The notes: generated by a model from the sequence alone, not told the origin. A stretch of DNA of 64,000 nucleotides from Adiantum capillus-veneris (GCA_014529385.2 CM043970.1:67170567-67234566), one strand, 5' to 3'. Counted from the stretch's first letter, positions 11,766-22,960 are shown. Numbers and translations are program-made.

Positions 11766-13134
11766 ACTAGGGTGAACCTGAAAGAACATCCTTATGCTTT
11801 AAAGGGTAATTGTAGAAGTCTTCTTGATCAACATATCCTTGGGTGTTTACCAATTAGTAGAGTGACTTGGGATTTTTTGAATTGGGAATTTAGGACTTGG
11901 CAGAGTAACTCGAGCTTTTTGTCCTGCAAAAGCTCCATATGCTTCTTTGGAGAGACCCGTCTTAGAAGAGTGAATGCCCAACTTGATTGTTAAATCTTGG
12001 CAAATGAAGTTACAAAGAGAACCTAGATCAAATAGGATCTAGGTCTCAAATCTTTCCCCATGCACAACAACGTGGAGTTCCTTGTTAATCTAAGCTATTA
12101 TGCATAAGATTTTGAGTAGATTGTGGATTTTCCTTTTTGGTTTATTTATTAGGAAAACAAAGATAACAATGACTGGCTTCCTTGCATTAGAAACATTTAT
12201 GCTCTTTCTTGTACCTTTCAACCTCCTCAAGAGATACCTTATTGCTACCTTTGTAAAGTCCCTTATCCTTTTGTTCATGGTTTTTGTTATCATGGTTTGT
12301 TTTTTGGTTTTTGGCTTTGGGATTCGAATTGGATTTCTCTCATGCTTAAGGCTACTCTACCTTCTCAAGAAACTTGTGAGAATTTTCCCCAGAAGATGGA
12401 AAGATTCTAGAGGCAAGCATAGTGTGATGCATCACTTTCGATATGGTCTTGGACCTATGTGCATTGGCATATCAAGAATTTATGCACAAAATTTTTGGCG
12501 TTGTTTAGAGAAATCTAATGTTTTGTAGACAGTGCCATTGACATGTAAGTCCCAAAACTTGTCCACAAAATGTTAAAGAGACTCACCTTTTTCCAACTTG
12601 GGACTTCTCTCATCAAGGAGAATGTCATTGCTTGAATAGTGAGGAATTGTGGCAAGATAGCAAGTCATCACTCCTTGCAAGTCCTTCATGCTTCTCCTTG
12701 AGCTTTGAGACTAGCATGCCACTGCTGTGTACCAGTGTTCTGGAGCTACATAGCTACATGGTGCAACTTGGAACGCTCTATGAAATTCTCTCCACCAAAA
12801 GAAGCAGCGAATTGTTGAATAAAATTTAATAATTTATCAATATTATCATAACTTCCATTCAAAGAAAGGAAAGCGATGTTCTTATTGCCTTCCTTGAATG
12901 TTTGCATATGATGGGCTCTCTTCCATTCACGTGAGAACAACGGTGTCCTCTCTTCCTCTTACATGTAGAGACATGACGAGCTCCCTTGGGGGAAGATCTC
13001 TCTAATGAATCAAGACGGGGAGAAGAGGATGAAGGTGGTGTCCTTTGTCTTCGTCTTCTAGATGAGCTTCTACAATCACTTTGACTCCCTTGGAAGAGGA
13101 ATAACTGGAGCTTTACACTCTTGAGTGTGCTTAA
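11766..13134 (-). pseudogene. retroelement gag and protease relic, minus strand
   Basis: Reading leftwards, a capsid-like gag segment (NGSYDNIDKLLNFIQQF, about 12,800-12,880) is followed near 12,170-12,215 by a damaged zinc knuckle of CFxC...H...C type. A retropepsin-like region lies at about 11,770-12,080, with LFDLGSLCNFI where the active site would be LFDSGS or LFDTGS, then GYVDQEDFYNYPLKHKDV. Several stops and frameshifts are present. Gag packages the RNA and the protease matures the polyprotein. The start of the same gag lies beyond the Copia insertion, at 18,108-18,194. The left end, near 11,766, is a break: no RT follows. Confidence 0.7.
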
Positions 13135-13361
13135 TGTTACCATATACATGTGGTAGTGATGTGTGTGAACACACTAGGACCGCCGGGGCATTTTTTCCCT
13201 CTTTAGGAGGTTTTTTTCCTCGAGCATTGTATATACGCCCATCACTCTAGGGCTATCGATCTTTCCATTGCACACTAACTAACACACTCTCTATTGTGTG
13301 ACTTGAGCTTCCTTCATCTTCTCCAAGCTGTGTGTGTTTCTCTGCAACCCTAATTCCAACA
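13135..13361 (+). repeat. Copia 5' LTR
   Basis: It is 227 bases with ends TGTTAC...CCAACA. It contains GTGTGTGAACACAC, a short palindromic stretch, and a TATATACG site near 13,229. The 3' LTR lacks ten bases present here (the TATACGCCCA stretch). Confidence 0.93.
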
Positions 13362-13363
13362 AT

Positions 13364-13375
13364 TGGTATCAGAGC
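13364..13375 (+). other. Copia primer-binding site
   Basis: TGGTATCAGAGC begins three bases after the LTR end and is the common Copia site complementary to the 3' end of initiator tRNA-Met. Confidence 0.93.
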
Positions 13376-13723
13376 AGCTTACATCCTCCAGGGCGTACTC
13401 GCCAGCTTCTCTAGCACACGCATGCTCACTTTCTCCATTTTCAGTGAGGTTTGGAGAGCGTTCCCAGGTCAACGAATATTTCGGGTGGGCTCGTAGAGCT
13501 TAGTCTGCTCAGATTTCAGATTCGGGCTCATTTCGGCCTCCATTTCTACTACAGGCAGGTCTGCACAGGCAATTTTGTCATTTTGTGCAAAATTTCTATC
13601 AGTGTCGTTTTCTGCAGAACAGGTGCCTTACACTCTTCTACAGTTTGTGCTATATAGCATGGGTTGTTCTCGCTCCATTTCTCCTATTTTTGGGCAGTTT
13701 TCACATCAGATGCAGCATTTACC

Positions 13724-14775
13724 ATGGCTGACAACAACACAGATGTCTTCAAGATGTTTGCTATTGAGGACAGGTTGGATGGGGACAATTACCCTATGGG
13801 GGCTTATATGATGCAACACGTTCTTGTGTCAAAGGACGTCTAGAATTTTGTGTAGGGCATTGATGTACGTCCTAGTTCTGAGGATGTAGGCAATGTTGAG
13901 GATGTTGCAGGCCTTGCTGCAAGGATTGCTGCTATTAGAGTTGTTTTGCCTACGACAGAACAAGCTCATTGGGATGTAAAGGATGCGTAGGCTCATGCAT
14001 TGATTGCATTGTCTATGAAGCGCACCATTGTTCCTCACATCCGTTCAGCAAAATCTGCAAAACAAGCTTGGGATATTTTGGCTGGTCTTTATGAAAGTCG
14101 CAATGAGGCTAAAATTGCTTTGCTGCGTAAAGAGTTGGAGTCAAAGATTATGCATGAGGAAGATGATATGGACACTTTCCTTGCTGGTGTCAAGGATATC
14201 AATGAGCAACTTATTTCTGCAGGTGAATTCATTTCAGACAGCTCCCTTGTGCAGACTGTTCTTGATGCCTTACCAGATTCCTACCACACTTTTGCAAGTA
14301 CTTGGAGACTAATGACCCAAGGAAATCCTGAAGTTGTAAAGTTTGATGCATTATGCACATTGCTGTTGCAAGAGTCACTTTCCAGAAAAAAAAGGACTAG
14401 GTAAAGTGCAGTTGAACAGGCTTTTATTGCTTCTCAAAGAAAGGGTGGTAACAACAATGCAACCACTTCTTATGGTTCTGCTACGAGTGGCAAAACTTCT
14501 ATTCCTAATGCTTCTGCTGGCAACAATTCGTCTGGAACTTTTGGTGATAAGGGCAAAAAGAAAATATGTTGCCATTATTGTAAAGCTAATGATCACTTGA
14601 TCAAGTCGTGTCCTAAGTTGAAGGCCAAAGAGGCTAAGAAGAAAGAGGCTGCAAATGTTGGTTCCACTACAAATGTAGCCATTGTTGAGTCTTCGGTGAA
14701 AGGAGACTATGTTGCTGATGTTGATGCAGAATGGGCTTTTAGTGCAGAGTACACTTACAATCTTGCTGTCCATGA
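13724..14775 (+). pseudogene. Copia gag
   Basis: The frame opens with MADNNTDVFKMFAIEDRLDG, a typical Copia gag start. A helical capsid-like region follows, then a CCHC zinc knuckle (CHYCKANDHLIKSC, about 14,570-14,611) and a lysine-rich tail. Four in-frame stops lie at 13,841, 13,853, 13,988 and 14,402. The first three are TAG where tryptophan TGG is expected. The rest of the frame is open, so decay is by point mutation. Gag would form the virus-like particle around the element RNA. Confidence 0.88.
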
Positions 14776-14778
14776 TGC

Positions 14779-15900
14779 ATGCTTGTCAGTTGTTTGCTGC
14801 AGATTCACATGTGTGGTATTTTGATAGTTGTGCTACAAAGGACATTACCTCACATCGATACCTCTCTCGAGTCTGTCCCTCATGGGAATTCACTCACTTG
14901 TGCCAGCAATGCCTCTTATCCGGTTCAGGGTGTTGGAAAGATTGTGCTCACTACTGCAAATGGCAGTTCCTTCACACTTGTTGATGCAATTTATGTACCT
15001 AGGATCAAGAATAATCTCTTGTCTGTATCCGCACTTGCTAGACTAGGACTTGTAGTCAAATTTGTGAATGATAGATGTATAGTTCATGATCTCAGTTTTG
15101 GTGATGAAATTGTTGCATCTAGGCTTTTGTGTCGTGGGCTGTATAAGCTCACTTTTTATGACAAGTGTGGACAAAATTTTGCAAATGTAGTTGCAGATTC
15201 AAGGGCTATTTCACATGAAAAACTTTGGCATGCACGTTTTGGTCATCTGAATTTTTCCAGTTTGCTGCGTTTTCAGAAATCTAATATAGTTGCTTCTTTG
15301 CCGCCTCTTGAAGCACCTGTCAAACATGTTTGTGAAGGCTGTATTTTGGGTAAGATGTAGCGTTCTAAGTTTCCAAAGGATGGTTCAGTTCGGGTCACAT
15401 GCAGGTTGCAGCTTGTGCATAGTGATGTTTGTGGGGCCCATGCAAACTCCGTCCTTAGGCAATTACCTTTACTTCATGACTTTCATTGATGATTACTCCA
15501 AGAATGCATGGGTATTTCCACTTAAAGCGAATGCCGAAGTTTTTATGTACTTCAAAAAATTTCTGGCTATGGCTGAAAATGTCTCGAAATGTACTACGGG
15601 CACCCTCTGTTCCGATCGAGGGAGGGGAGTATATGTCTCATGAATTCAATGCATTTCTGGCTAATCGTGGGATAAAACACCAATGTACAATGCCTTATAC
15701 ACCTCAGCAAAATGGTGTTGCTGAGAGGAAAAACAGGTCACTTACGGAAATGGCACGATGTATGGTCAAAAGTCAAGCTTTACCGCATTCTTTTTGCCTT
15801 GAGGCCATCATGTGTGCCACTTATGTACTAAACATGTGTCCTACGAAAGATTTGCAGTCTATTACTCCATATGAAGCATGACATGATAGAAAGCCTTCTA
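14779..15900 (+). pseudogene. Copia protease and integrase
   Basis: A frameshift near 14,790 separates this from gag. The protease shows WYFDSCATKDIT, in which the catalytic Asp-Ser-Gly is changed to Asp-Ser-Cys. The GAG-pre and integrase zinc region follows (HARFGH, later CEGC, about 15,230-15,350), ending at a stop near 15,358. The integrase core continues in other frames: DDYSKNAWVF near 15,490, then PYTPQQNGVAERKNRSL near 15,698-15,745 with the catalytic glutamate. At least two frameshifts break the integrase. Integrase would insert the cDNA into chromosomes. Confidence 0.88.
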
Positions 15901-16316
15901 TTGAGCATATGCGTGTTTTTGGATGTTTGGCATATGCTTTGGTGCCACAAACACAGCGCCGAAAATTGGATGATAAGGCTGTCAAATGTATTTTTGATGG
16001 TTATGGTGCTGAAAGCAAAGGCTACAGGTTGTATCATCCGCAAACAAAACATATTCTGGTTTCACGGGAATGTAGTGTTTGTGGAAGATTCTGTTCAGCC
16101 CTTGCTGTCATGTACTAGAGACAGTAATGTAAGCTCACAAGACATTTATGACACTTTGTTGCCTCTTTTCAGTGGTGGAAATACCAATGTAAGTTCCAAT
16201 GAGGCAAATGTACAGCCTATGGGGGTTTCTGAAAATGTTACAGATCAGCCTATTACTGATGCAGATGTACATGATGTACTTATGAGGAAAGGGCTGAAAA
16301 TGAGCAGGTTAGAGGT

Positions 16317-17385
16317 ATGCCAAAATGGCTGGTGCACACTTTGCGTGGTAGTAAATTGGATGCACCTTTGTCTAGCCGTACTCGTTCAAGCTCTCGCCAT
16401 GCATCTTATGCATCAGATTGTTATGCTTTGGCTGTGTCTAGCTTACATGATGTTGAGGAGCCTCTATCTTTTGATGAAGCACAGAATTCAAAAAATTGGA
16501 TGGTTGCCATGCAATCAGAATATGATGCACTTATAGAAAATGACACATGGACTTTATGTGATTTGCCTCTTGGCAAAAAGGCCATTGGTATGAAGTGGGT
16601 TTACAAGTTGGAACGCAAGCCGGATGGTGAGATCGATCGCCATAAGGCTCGACTTGTTGCAAAGGGTTATGCATAGCAAAAAGGCATAGATTATGAAGAG
16701 ACTTTTGGTCCCACTTGTCGTATGGCTGCTGTGCGTTTTCTATGTGCATTGTCAGCTCATTTTGGTTGGGATGTACATCAATCAGACATTGTTACTGCTT
16801 TCTTGAATGGTGACATATTTGAGGAAGTTTATGTAATGCAGCCTCGTGGTTTTGTCATAAAAGGACAAGAGGACAAAGTGTGTAGATGTAAGAAGGCTTT
16901 GTATAGGTTGAAGCAATCTCCTCATGCTTGGTATGAGAAAGCTGACACTCATTTGTCAAACGAGGCTTTCGTAACAGTCCAACAGAAAGCACATTGTATG
17001 TAAAGCGTGAGGGTGATGTACTTCTCATTGTGGTTCTTTATGTCGATGATTTGCTAATCACTGGACCAAATGAGAGACATATTGCTTAATTTAAGGCTGA
17101 TTTGAATGCTACTTTCAAGATGAAAGATTTGGGAATGTTGCATCATTACTTGGCTATATAGTTTAAGCAGTGTGATGGTGGTATTGCCTTGTGTCAGAAA
17201 AGTTACATAGAGACATTGCTATGTAAGTTTGGACTTGAAGATTGCAAACCTATTGCCACTCCCATGGAAACAGGTTTGAAGTTGAGTCTACATGATGCTG
17301 GCGATCCTGCTGATGTTACTCTTTATCAAACTGTTGTTGGCTGCCTCATTTATGTATGCAACACGAGGCCGGATATTCAGTTTGC
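16317..17385 (+). pseudogene. Copia reverse transcriptase
   Basis: Copia RT motifs appear in order: a start region near 16,480 (AMQSEYDALIENDTW), then GMKWVYKLERKPDGEIDRHK, QSDIVTAFLNGD and LYRLKQSPHAWYEK. The catalytic YVDDLL lies near 17,040 and NTRPDI near 17,370. Stops occur at about 16,675 (Gln to stop in GYAQ), 17,087 and 17,159, with a frameshift near 16,975. RT would copy the element RNA into DNA. Confidence 0.92.
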
Positions 17386-17389
17386 AGTC

Positions 17390-17810
17390 CACAAGTGGTT
17401 TTTGTTTCATGCTTGGCAATACATGTATATCATGGTTGAGCAAGAAGCAACCTACTGTGGCCACTTCGAGTTGTGAGGCTGAGTACAGGGAAATCTTCAC
17501 AGCTAGGGTTGAGTGTGTATGGCACAGACGCCTTATGGATGATTTGGGTGTTGGATAGGACACTGCCAACACTATCTACATTGACAGTCATAGCGCATTG
17601 GTAGTTGCAAGGAACCCGGTTTTTCATGCTCTCATAGAGCACATTGAGGTGCATTACCACTATGTCGGGGAGAGGCTCTCAGCAGGAGAGATTAGCTTGG
17701 CTTATGTGCCAACACATGACAACCTTGCAGATCTTTTCACAAAGGCATTGTCTCATGAGAAGCTGGAAGCTTTCCGCAAAGCTTTGGGCTTACTCCCCTT
17801 TGTGGACTGA
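17390..17810 (+). pseudogene. Copia RNase H
   Basis: Motifs are SKKQPTVATSSCEAEYR, DSHSALVVARNP and HIEVHYHYV, ending LLPFVD with a natural stop at 17,808-17,810. One in-frame TAG near 17,556 (Gly-Val then stop) breaks it. The same C-terminus occurs in the fragment at 7.5-7.75 kb, so the two are family members. Confidence 0.9.
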
Positions 17811-17875
17811 TCATGTCCTCAAGGCATGGCACTTCCCTTTACTCATGTGCTAGCTCTCGTTCACCGCATCACTCC

Positions 17876-17885
17876 AGGGGGGATT
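17876..17885 (+). other. Copia polypurine tract
   Basis: AGGGGGGATT lies immediately before the 3' LTR, where plus-strand DNA synthesis would be primed. Confidence 0.85.
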
Positions 17886-18102
17886 TGTTACCATATACAT
17901 GTGGTAGTGATGTGTGTGAACACACTAGGACCGCAGGGGCATTTTTTCCCTCTTTAGGAGGTTTTTTCTCCCGAGCATTGTATCACTCTAGGGCTATTGA
18001 TCTTTCCATTGCACACTAACTAACACACTCTCTATTGTGTGCCTTGAGCTTCCTTCATCTTCTCTAAGCTGTGTGTGTTTCTCTGCAACCCTAATTCCAA
18101 CA
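17886..18102 (+). repeat. Copia 3' LTR
   Basis: It is 217 bases with ends TGTTAC...CCAACA and is near-identical to the 5' LTR, apart from the 10-base gap and a few substitutions. It is followed by the target duplication CTTAA. Confidence 0.93.
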
Positions 18103-18194
18103 CTTAACATGTCTTCTTTTAGGAGCTACCTCACTATTTGAGGAATTTTTTCTCTCGCTATCACTTTGTTTAGCGTGAGGCAGGGATTTCATAT
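18103..18194 (-). pseudogene. start of the gag relic cut off by the Copia insertion
   Basis: On the minus strand an ATG at about 18,194 opens MKSLPHAKQSDSERKNSS and continues up to the Copia target duplication. Removing the Copia and one CTTAA joins it in frame to HTQECKAPVIPLP in the relic at 11.8-13.1 kb. The serine and basic-rich character fits a gag N-terminus. The 5' LTR of this element is not recognised to the right. Confidence 0.6.
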
Positions 18195-18567
18195 TCACGT
18201 GATCACGTGTCTTTTTTTGTCATCACATTGTTAGTTAACAAATTTCTCAATTCACAAGTCTTCACATTCACACAAAATGGCATAGTGACTTAAAGGGGAC
18301 CTGGAGGTCCGGTGAGATTTTCCCATAGGTACAACCCTGTAGCTTATCGGGCCCCGCTGGGCTACCTAGACATCTTGATAGGCTGCACGCCCAGCGCCCC
18401 TAGGTATGTATATATAGAGCCCCTTGGGGTCCCATTTTTTTCACAATTCGCTTCCCCTTCCACCTCAAAGTTTCCTAGGTATCCAAAGATTTGTCAGGAT
18501 TTCCAGAGTCCTCACAAGAAAGACAAAAAATTATGGTATAGATTTTAGCTTAATCTGATAAGCTCTT
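18195..18567 (+). promoter_or_regulatory. intergenic stretch with promoter-like TATA site
   Basis: A GC-richer patch (18,345-18,400) is followed by GTATGTATATATAGAGCCCC at about 18,402-18,421, a good plant TATA context. Transcription would start near 18,440-18,450 and run towards the kinase-like gene at 19,720. GGGCCCCGCTGGGCTACC and CACGCCCAGCGCCCC just upstream are partly inverted to each other. No open frame lies between. The link to the downstream gene is inference. Confidence 0.4.
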
Positions 18568-18629
18568 TATCTTCTTTGTATTTAAGTTGTTATATATTTA
18601 TCTTCTTTGTATTTAAGTTGTTATATATT
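18568..18629. repeat. 31-bp tandem duplication
   Basis: The unit TATCTTCTTTGTATTTAAGT plus eleven further bases occurs twice in tandem, with a period of 31. It sits just before the larger array. Confidence 0.9.
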
Positions 18630-18668
18630 TTTTCAAATAAATATTTTTTGTAGTTTTAAAAGTATATT

Positions 18669-19480
18669 GATCTTGCTTTTCACGTCGGCATTAGTCCTAA
18701 TATTGGACCGAAAGTGTCATTGTGAAACGCTAGGCTAGAAGGTAGTGTTTTACAAAGTGTCGATTGTGTTCACGTTGACATTGGTTCTATTTTGGATCGG
18801 AAGTGTCATTGTTGAACATGTTGGTTATGTCTAGTTTTTGTAGTTTTATCTATTGATCTTGCTTTTCATGTCGGCATCGATCCTAATATTGGACCAAAAG
18901 TGTCGTTGTGAAACGCTAAACCAACATACACTGTTTTACAACGTGTCAATTGTGTTTACTTTTGTATCGGTTCTATTTGGACTGGAAGTATGGTGTTGAA
19001 CATGGTTGGTTACGTTTGATTTATGTAGTTTTATATATGTAAACGTTTTTTGTAGCTTTTAATGTATGTTGATCTTGATTTTCATGTCGGCATTGGTCCT
19101 AATATTGGATCGAAAGTGTCGTTGTGAAACACTAGACCAGTAGATATTGTTTTACAACTTGTTGATTGTGTTTACTTTGGCATCGATTCTATTTTGGACC
19201 AAAGTGTTGTTGTTGAACATGGTTGGTTATGTTCAATTTATGTAGTTATGTCAATGTTTTTTGTAGTTTTTAAAGTATGTTGATCTTGCTTTTCACTTTG
19301 GCATCGATCCTAATATTGGATCGGAAGTGTCCTTGTGAAATGCTAGACCAACAAGCATTGTTTTAGGACGTGTAATTTGTGTTCCACTTCGGCATCGATT
19401 CTATTTTGGACCGGAAGTGTCTTTGTTGAACATGGTTAGCTACGTTCAATTTATAGGTAGTTCTATTAGTATTATCATTG
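18669..19480. repeat. tandem array, four copies of about 190-215 bp
   Basis: Copies start at GATCTTG near 18,669, 18,855, 19,071 and 19,282. Each contains a pair of related half-units with the core CGGCAT...TATTGGA(C/T)CG(A/G)AAGTGTC, so the basic unit is about 100 bases and occurs about eight times. It has no coding sense. The array lies between a promoter-like site and the kinase-like gene and could be a leader, an intron or the subterminal repeats of an element. Confidence 0.85.
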
Positions 19481-19719
19481 GTATCAGTTCTATTATTGGA
19501 TTGGGAGTGTTGTTGTACAAGCTAATAGGCTGCTTTCTATGTTTTATGTGTGATATACGTGCTTTTAGGCTAGTTCAGTGTCTCTTTCGGCATCAACCCT
19601 ACTCTTTGAGCTAGCGTTGTCGTCGTTAGTTTCAATGCATGAAGAAGTATATATTTGTTTTAAAATTTCAAGTTATGTTGTTTTTAAAAATCATGAAATA
19701 TGTGATCATTGTAGCATAG

Positions 19720-20649
19720 ATGGATCCTATGGAAACGAAGGAGTTAAAAACAAAGATCAGAACTCTGTTGGTTACGTGTATATGTACCTTGACCACGGAG
19801 GAGATCACCTCTATATTGGAGAGTGAGACTTGCAGAGATCGTTTCTTTGATACCATAATTGAAGCACTTTGGGCACACTTCTCAGCTTTAGATGCAAAGG
19901 CTATCCGTAGGATAATAGGTAGTATTGTGGGAAATATGTCACAATGCTTAAGAGACTTGGGCATTGATGCATTAGCGGATGCGAATCTAGCCAAGCTTCA
20001 ACATTAGACTAATATTTGGCGTGCAAAGAGGTCAAAGTCAAAAAGAACACGCAACATTGATGCTCAAGATGTCCATAGCCACAAAGCTAGATCCATCTTT
20101 TTTCAGCAGCATCCTCTCAAGATGCAGTATAGTAGGAGGTCAGATGTAGAAGTTGGGCAGACCGCAAGCATTTATTATGTACCTGCTTTATGTCCCAGTG
20201 TGCCATTGGTGTTTAACTCACACCAGAAGCTATCAAATGTGGTCTGAAGCTTGGGAAAGGATGCTACACAGTTGTGTTAGAGTGCACAATTGAAGGAGTC
20301 ACTTGGTTGCCACCAGAAGCACAGTATGTGGTCAAAGACTTCAAAGGAGATACAACATAAATCCGCCAATCTTTCTCTCTAGAGGTGAGCGGTGCAGTTG
20401 TTCCACAAGGGCATCAATTAGATGCATAGCACAAACACACCACGAGACATGGTCCCTAGTTTTTTCTCGCTTTAGTGGAATGCATTTGAGTGACTTATTT
20501 GAGTATGTTTCACCACCCAAAGGAAGATTTTCTAACATACTGGCAACTCAAAAAGAAGATCCTAGATGCCCCCCCACAGAGAAAGAGTTTGAAATGTGTA
20601 AGCATATGCTCAATTGGGCCCCTTCTTTCATGGATGTCCTGATGAAGAC
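19720..20649 (+). pseudogene. protein-kinase-like gene, N-terminal part and N-lobe (broken)
   Basis: The frame opens with an ATG at 19,720 (MDPMETKELKTKIRTLLV), preceded by an acceptor-like TGTAGCATAG. The first about 95 residues are helical and not recognised. After a stop at 20,005 and frameshifts comes a glycine-rich loop, KLGKGCYTVVLEC (about 20,247-20,285), then YVVKDFKG with the probable ATP-binding lysine at 20,334. These are kinase subdomains I and II. A helical N-lobe/hinge segment follows (HLSDLFEYV), then NWAPSFMDVLMKT. The gene is interrupted at 20,649 by a gypsy element, and the catalytic lobe resumes at 28,254 in the same frame. Stops near 20,357 and frame changes show it is dead. 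Family unknown; an APH or RIO-like kinase fold is an alternative to a Ser/Thr kinase. Confidence 0.65.
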
Positions 20650-22264
20650 TGTAACTTTTAATGGCCTAATAACTTGTGTGTAGCGGAAAATAACATGAAC
20701 ATAGTGAGAATTTCATTAGAATAGATTCCTAATAATGAGCATAACAAGAGTGCTTGGGTGGAGAGAGAAACAAAAAGCATAACACCTAGTTAGATAGGCA
20801 TGAACAATACTTCAAAAGAGAGAGAAATTAAGCTATTGACAACAGTTGAGGACCGGATTTACATGGAGCTGGTCCCCCCTCCAAAAGGCTTTGTATTATA
20901 GGTTTTTCCCATCCAGGGAGACATTTTACAATACAATTCTTTGTGTTCCTTCAATAACTAGCTAGTGCAATGAAGATGGAAACTTCAAGCACTAAGCAAA
21001 CACTTATAAAATAAAACATCAATTCCCTCACGGTCTCAAACCCAAGACCTCACACACCTTCGAAGATGGTGAGAGCTAGTGGGGTATGAGAGTAGATTAA
21101 GAGGGATAAGGAATAGTCTTACGAGAAAGATGCATATCTCCTCACATAATCACTCATATTAGCATAGCATAGCTTAGTAATTAGCATGGTAGAGTAGATG
21201 AGCATGCATTGAAGCTTGGCTCTTGGTTGGATTTGCATCACAAAGCCAAGAGTTGTTGGTGTAGGCCTCCCTTCTCACAAGCTTGGAGTAGATGATGAGT
21301 TCAAAGCTTGAGAAGGAGAGAGAGAGTCTTCTTGCTTCACACATGAGCTTGTGTGAGTGTGTGAGTGATAATGCCTTCAAAAATCAGCCCCGTCTCTCAT
21401 CTTGGTCGACCCCTCCTGCTAATTCCTCCTGCTAGCTTCCCATTGGACCTTTCTAAGCTTAGCCAATAGGAATTAAGAGGCATAAGTGATAGCCTTGTGA
21501 CATGTGTCTCCCTTTCCCCTTTTGTGAGAACGTTAGGTAATTAAATGATGCAACTAAACCCTCATTGGACCCCTCTGTCTTCTTGCCAATAGGAACCAGG
21601 CAAGCCATTAGGCTGCTGAATGCTCATTGGACCCTTGGGGACACTCTCCAATAGTCTTCTAGAGAGATTAATTCTTATTGGTTCTTTTATCAAGTGTTTT
21701 TAAATGAATTAAACTAAAAGTACTCTAGCCTAATTCTCATTGGTCCACCTCTATGGCCATCCAATAGGATATGAGTGCACCTTGGGGGCAACTGGGCTAG
21801 GGAGCTGACATGTGTCCCTTATTCCCTTTGTGTAAAGGGGCTTGCGTGAGTGTGTGTGTGTGTGTGTTTCTCTCTCATCCCCTACTAAAAGGCTCGCCCC
21901 CATCATTCTAGGACCACTTGAAGATTTTTTGGTACACTCACAAAGCATCCAATTCCACTAAGCTTGACCATTTGGACTACCTTTGAATTTTGGAACCTTA
22001 GCATTTTGAAGTCTTAATGGCCTGAACCTTAAGGTCTTTGGAGCCCATTGTTGCACATTGGTCTTTTGCAGATGCCCCCCCCCCCCCCCCTTTTGGATCC
22101 CTATTTTCCCTCCTTTGGATCCCCTCCTTTGGATCCCTACTATGGCCGGTTTGCCAGCTTAACCCAATATTCTAGCTTTTTCTCCCTTGGTACTTCCCCA
22201 TATTAAATGATTAGTTTAACTTGAGTAAATAATTTTGGAGAATTAGATATTAGTTATTATGACA
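20650..22264 (-). repeat. chromovirus 3' LTR, complete
   Basis: It is 1,615 bases. On the plus strand it begins TGTAACTTTTAATGG and ends TATTATGACA. It matches 26,806-28,248 (same orientation) and 48,670-50,210 (opposite orientation). Between 21,430 and 21,775 it carries about nine CCAAT/ATTGG motifs, and it has a C16 run at 22,075-22,090 that the other LTR of this element lacks. Confidence 0.92.
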
Positions 22265-22279
22265 CTACCTCTCTCTTGA
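22265..22279 (-). other. chromovirus polypurine tract
   Basis: The minus strand reads TCAAGAGAGAGGTAG directly before the LTR start TGTCATAATAAC, the expected position of a plus-strand primer. Confidence 0.75.
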
Positions 22280-22669
22280 AATCATAGTCGTCCTCGACTA
22301 TGGGGTAGAGAAGATAAAGCCTATTCATTAGTCTTTTTTCTAGCGGGTAGAGGATCCGTATCTTACCCTACGGCATTTTTCTTCCAGAATGGATGACTAA
22401 TCCATTTGGCACTTGAGAGCCTAAGATGCCACAAGCATGTCTGCACATTAGTCCTATCAATCTTCCATAGTAGTGTGACAAGCTCTACTTGGTGTTTGGG
22501 AGACGTCGTCTCCGCAAACTTGATTCTAAGCATGCATACTACTTACATTTGTGCACAATAAAGAAAAAGAGAGTCTTATAAGACAAAAAATTTGTTCATT
22601 TTAAACATTTGTACATTTGCTTATCCTTTAATTGTAAGCATTGACAAGGTTTAAGTTATCCTTAATTGT

Positions 22670-22960
22670 ATGCCTTGCATCCATCTAGCATCTTCAAAAG
22701 GATAATTCTTAAACTTGATAAGATACCATCGGATAGTCTTACCACCTCTTAATACCTTGTATTCATGTCAGAGAATGGACTCGGGCTGCAGCACCTCTTC
22801 TTGGTCCTCGATCTCCGGTGGGTCTTCAATAGTTGGTTCTTGAAGTGGCTCTCCTTTGTAAGGCTTTAGTAGGCTCACATGGAAAGCATTGTGTATGAGC
22901 CAATGGCTGGGCAACTTGAGTTGATAGGCCATCTCATTGATTGGTCCAAGAATCTGGAAG
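22670..22960 (-). pseudogene. integrase C-terminal domain and chromodomain
   Basis: The minus strand translates as [31 protein letters not shown], an acidic linker, then HEYKVLRGGKTIRWYLIKF and KNYPFEDARWM. The first part is the GPF/Y module of gypsy integrases and the second matches a chromodomain, which in known chromoviruses directs integration to marked chromatin. One stop interrupts the start of the chromodomain (ILxHEYK, near 22,778). Confidence 0.85.

Larger units (their letters stand above)
13135..18102 (+). mobile_element. complete but dead Ty1/copia LTR retrotransposon
   Basis: The element is 4,968 bases with a perfect 5-base target duplication, CTTAA, at 13,130-13,134 and 18,103-18,107. 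Its parts are in canonical order: 5' LTR, primer site for initiator tRNA-Met, gag, protease, integrase, RT, RNase H, polypurine tract, 3' LTR. That order, with integrase before RT, defines Copia. The coding region carries many stops and frameshifts, so it cannot move by itself. The LTRs differ by eye at only about seven bases plus one 10-base gap, suggesting a fairly recent insertion. It landed inside the opposite-strand gag relic at 11.8-18.2 kb. Confidence 0.95.

Noticed and set aside
12100-12528. Plus-strand 142-residue hydrophobic frame
   Set aside because: The opposite strand carries the gag knuckle region with lysine-rich text, so this frame is its mirror.
13364-13375. tRNA gene at the primer site
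   Set aside because: Only the complement of a tRNA 3' end is present, with no tRNA body. The same applies to 7,172 and 4,216.
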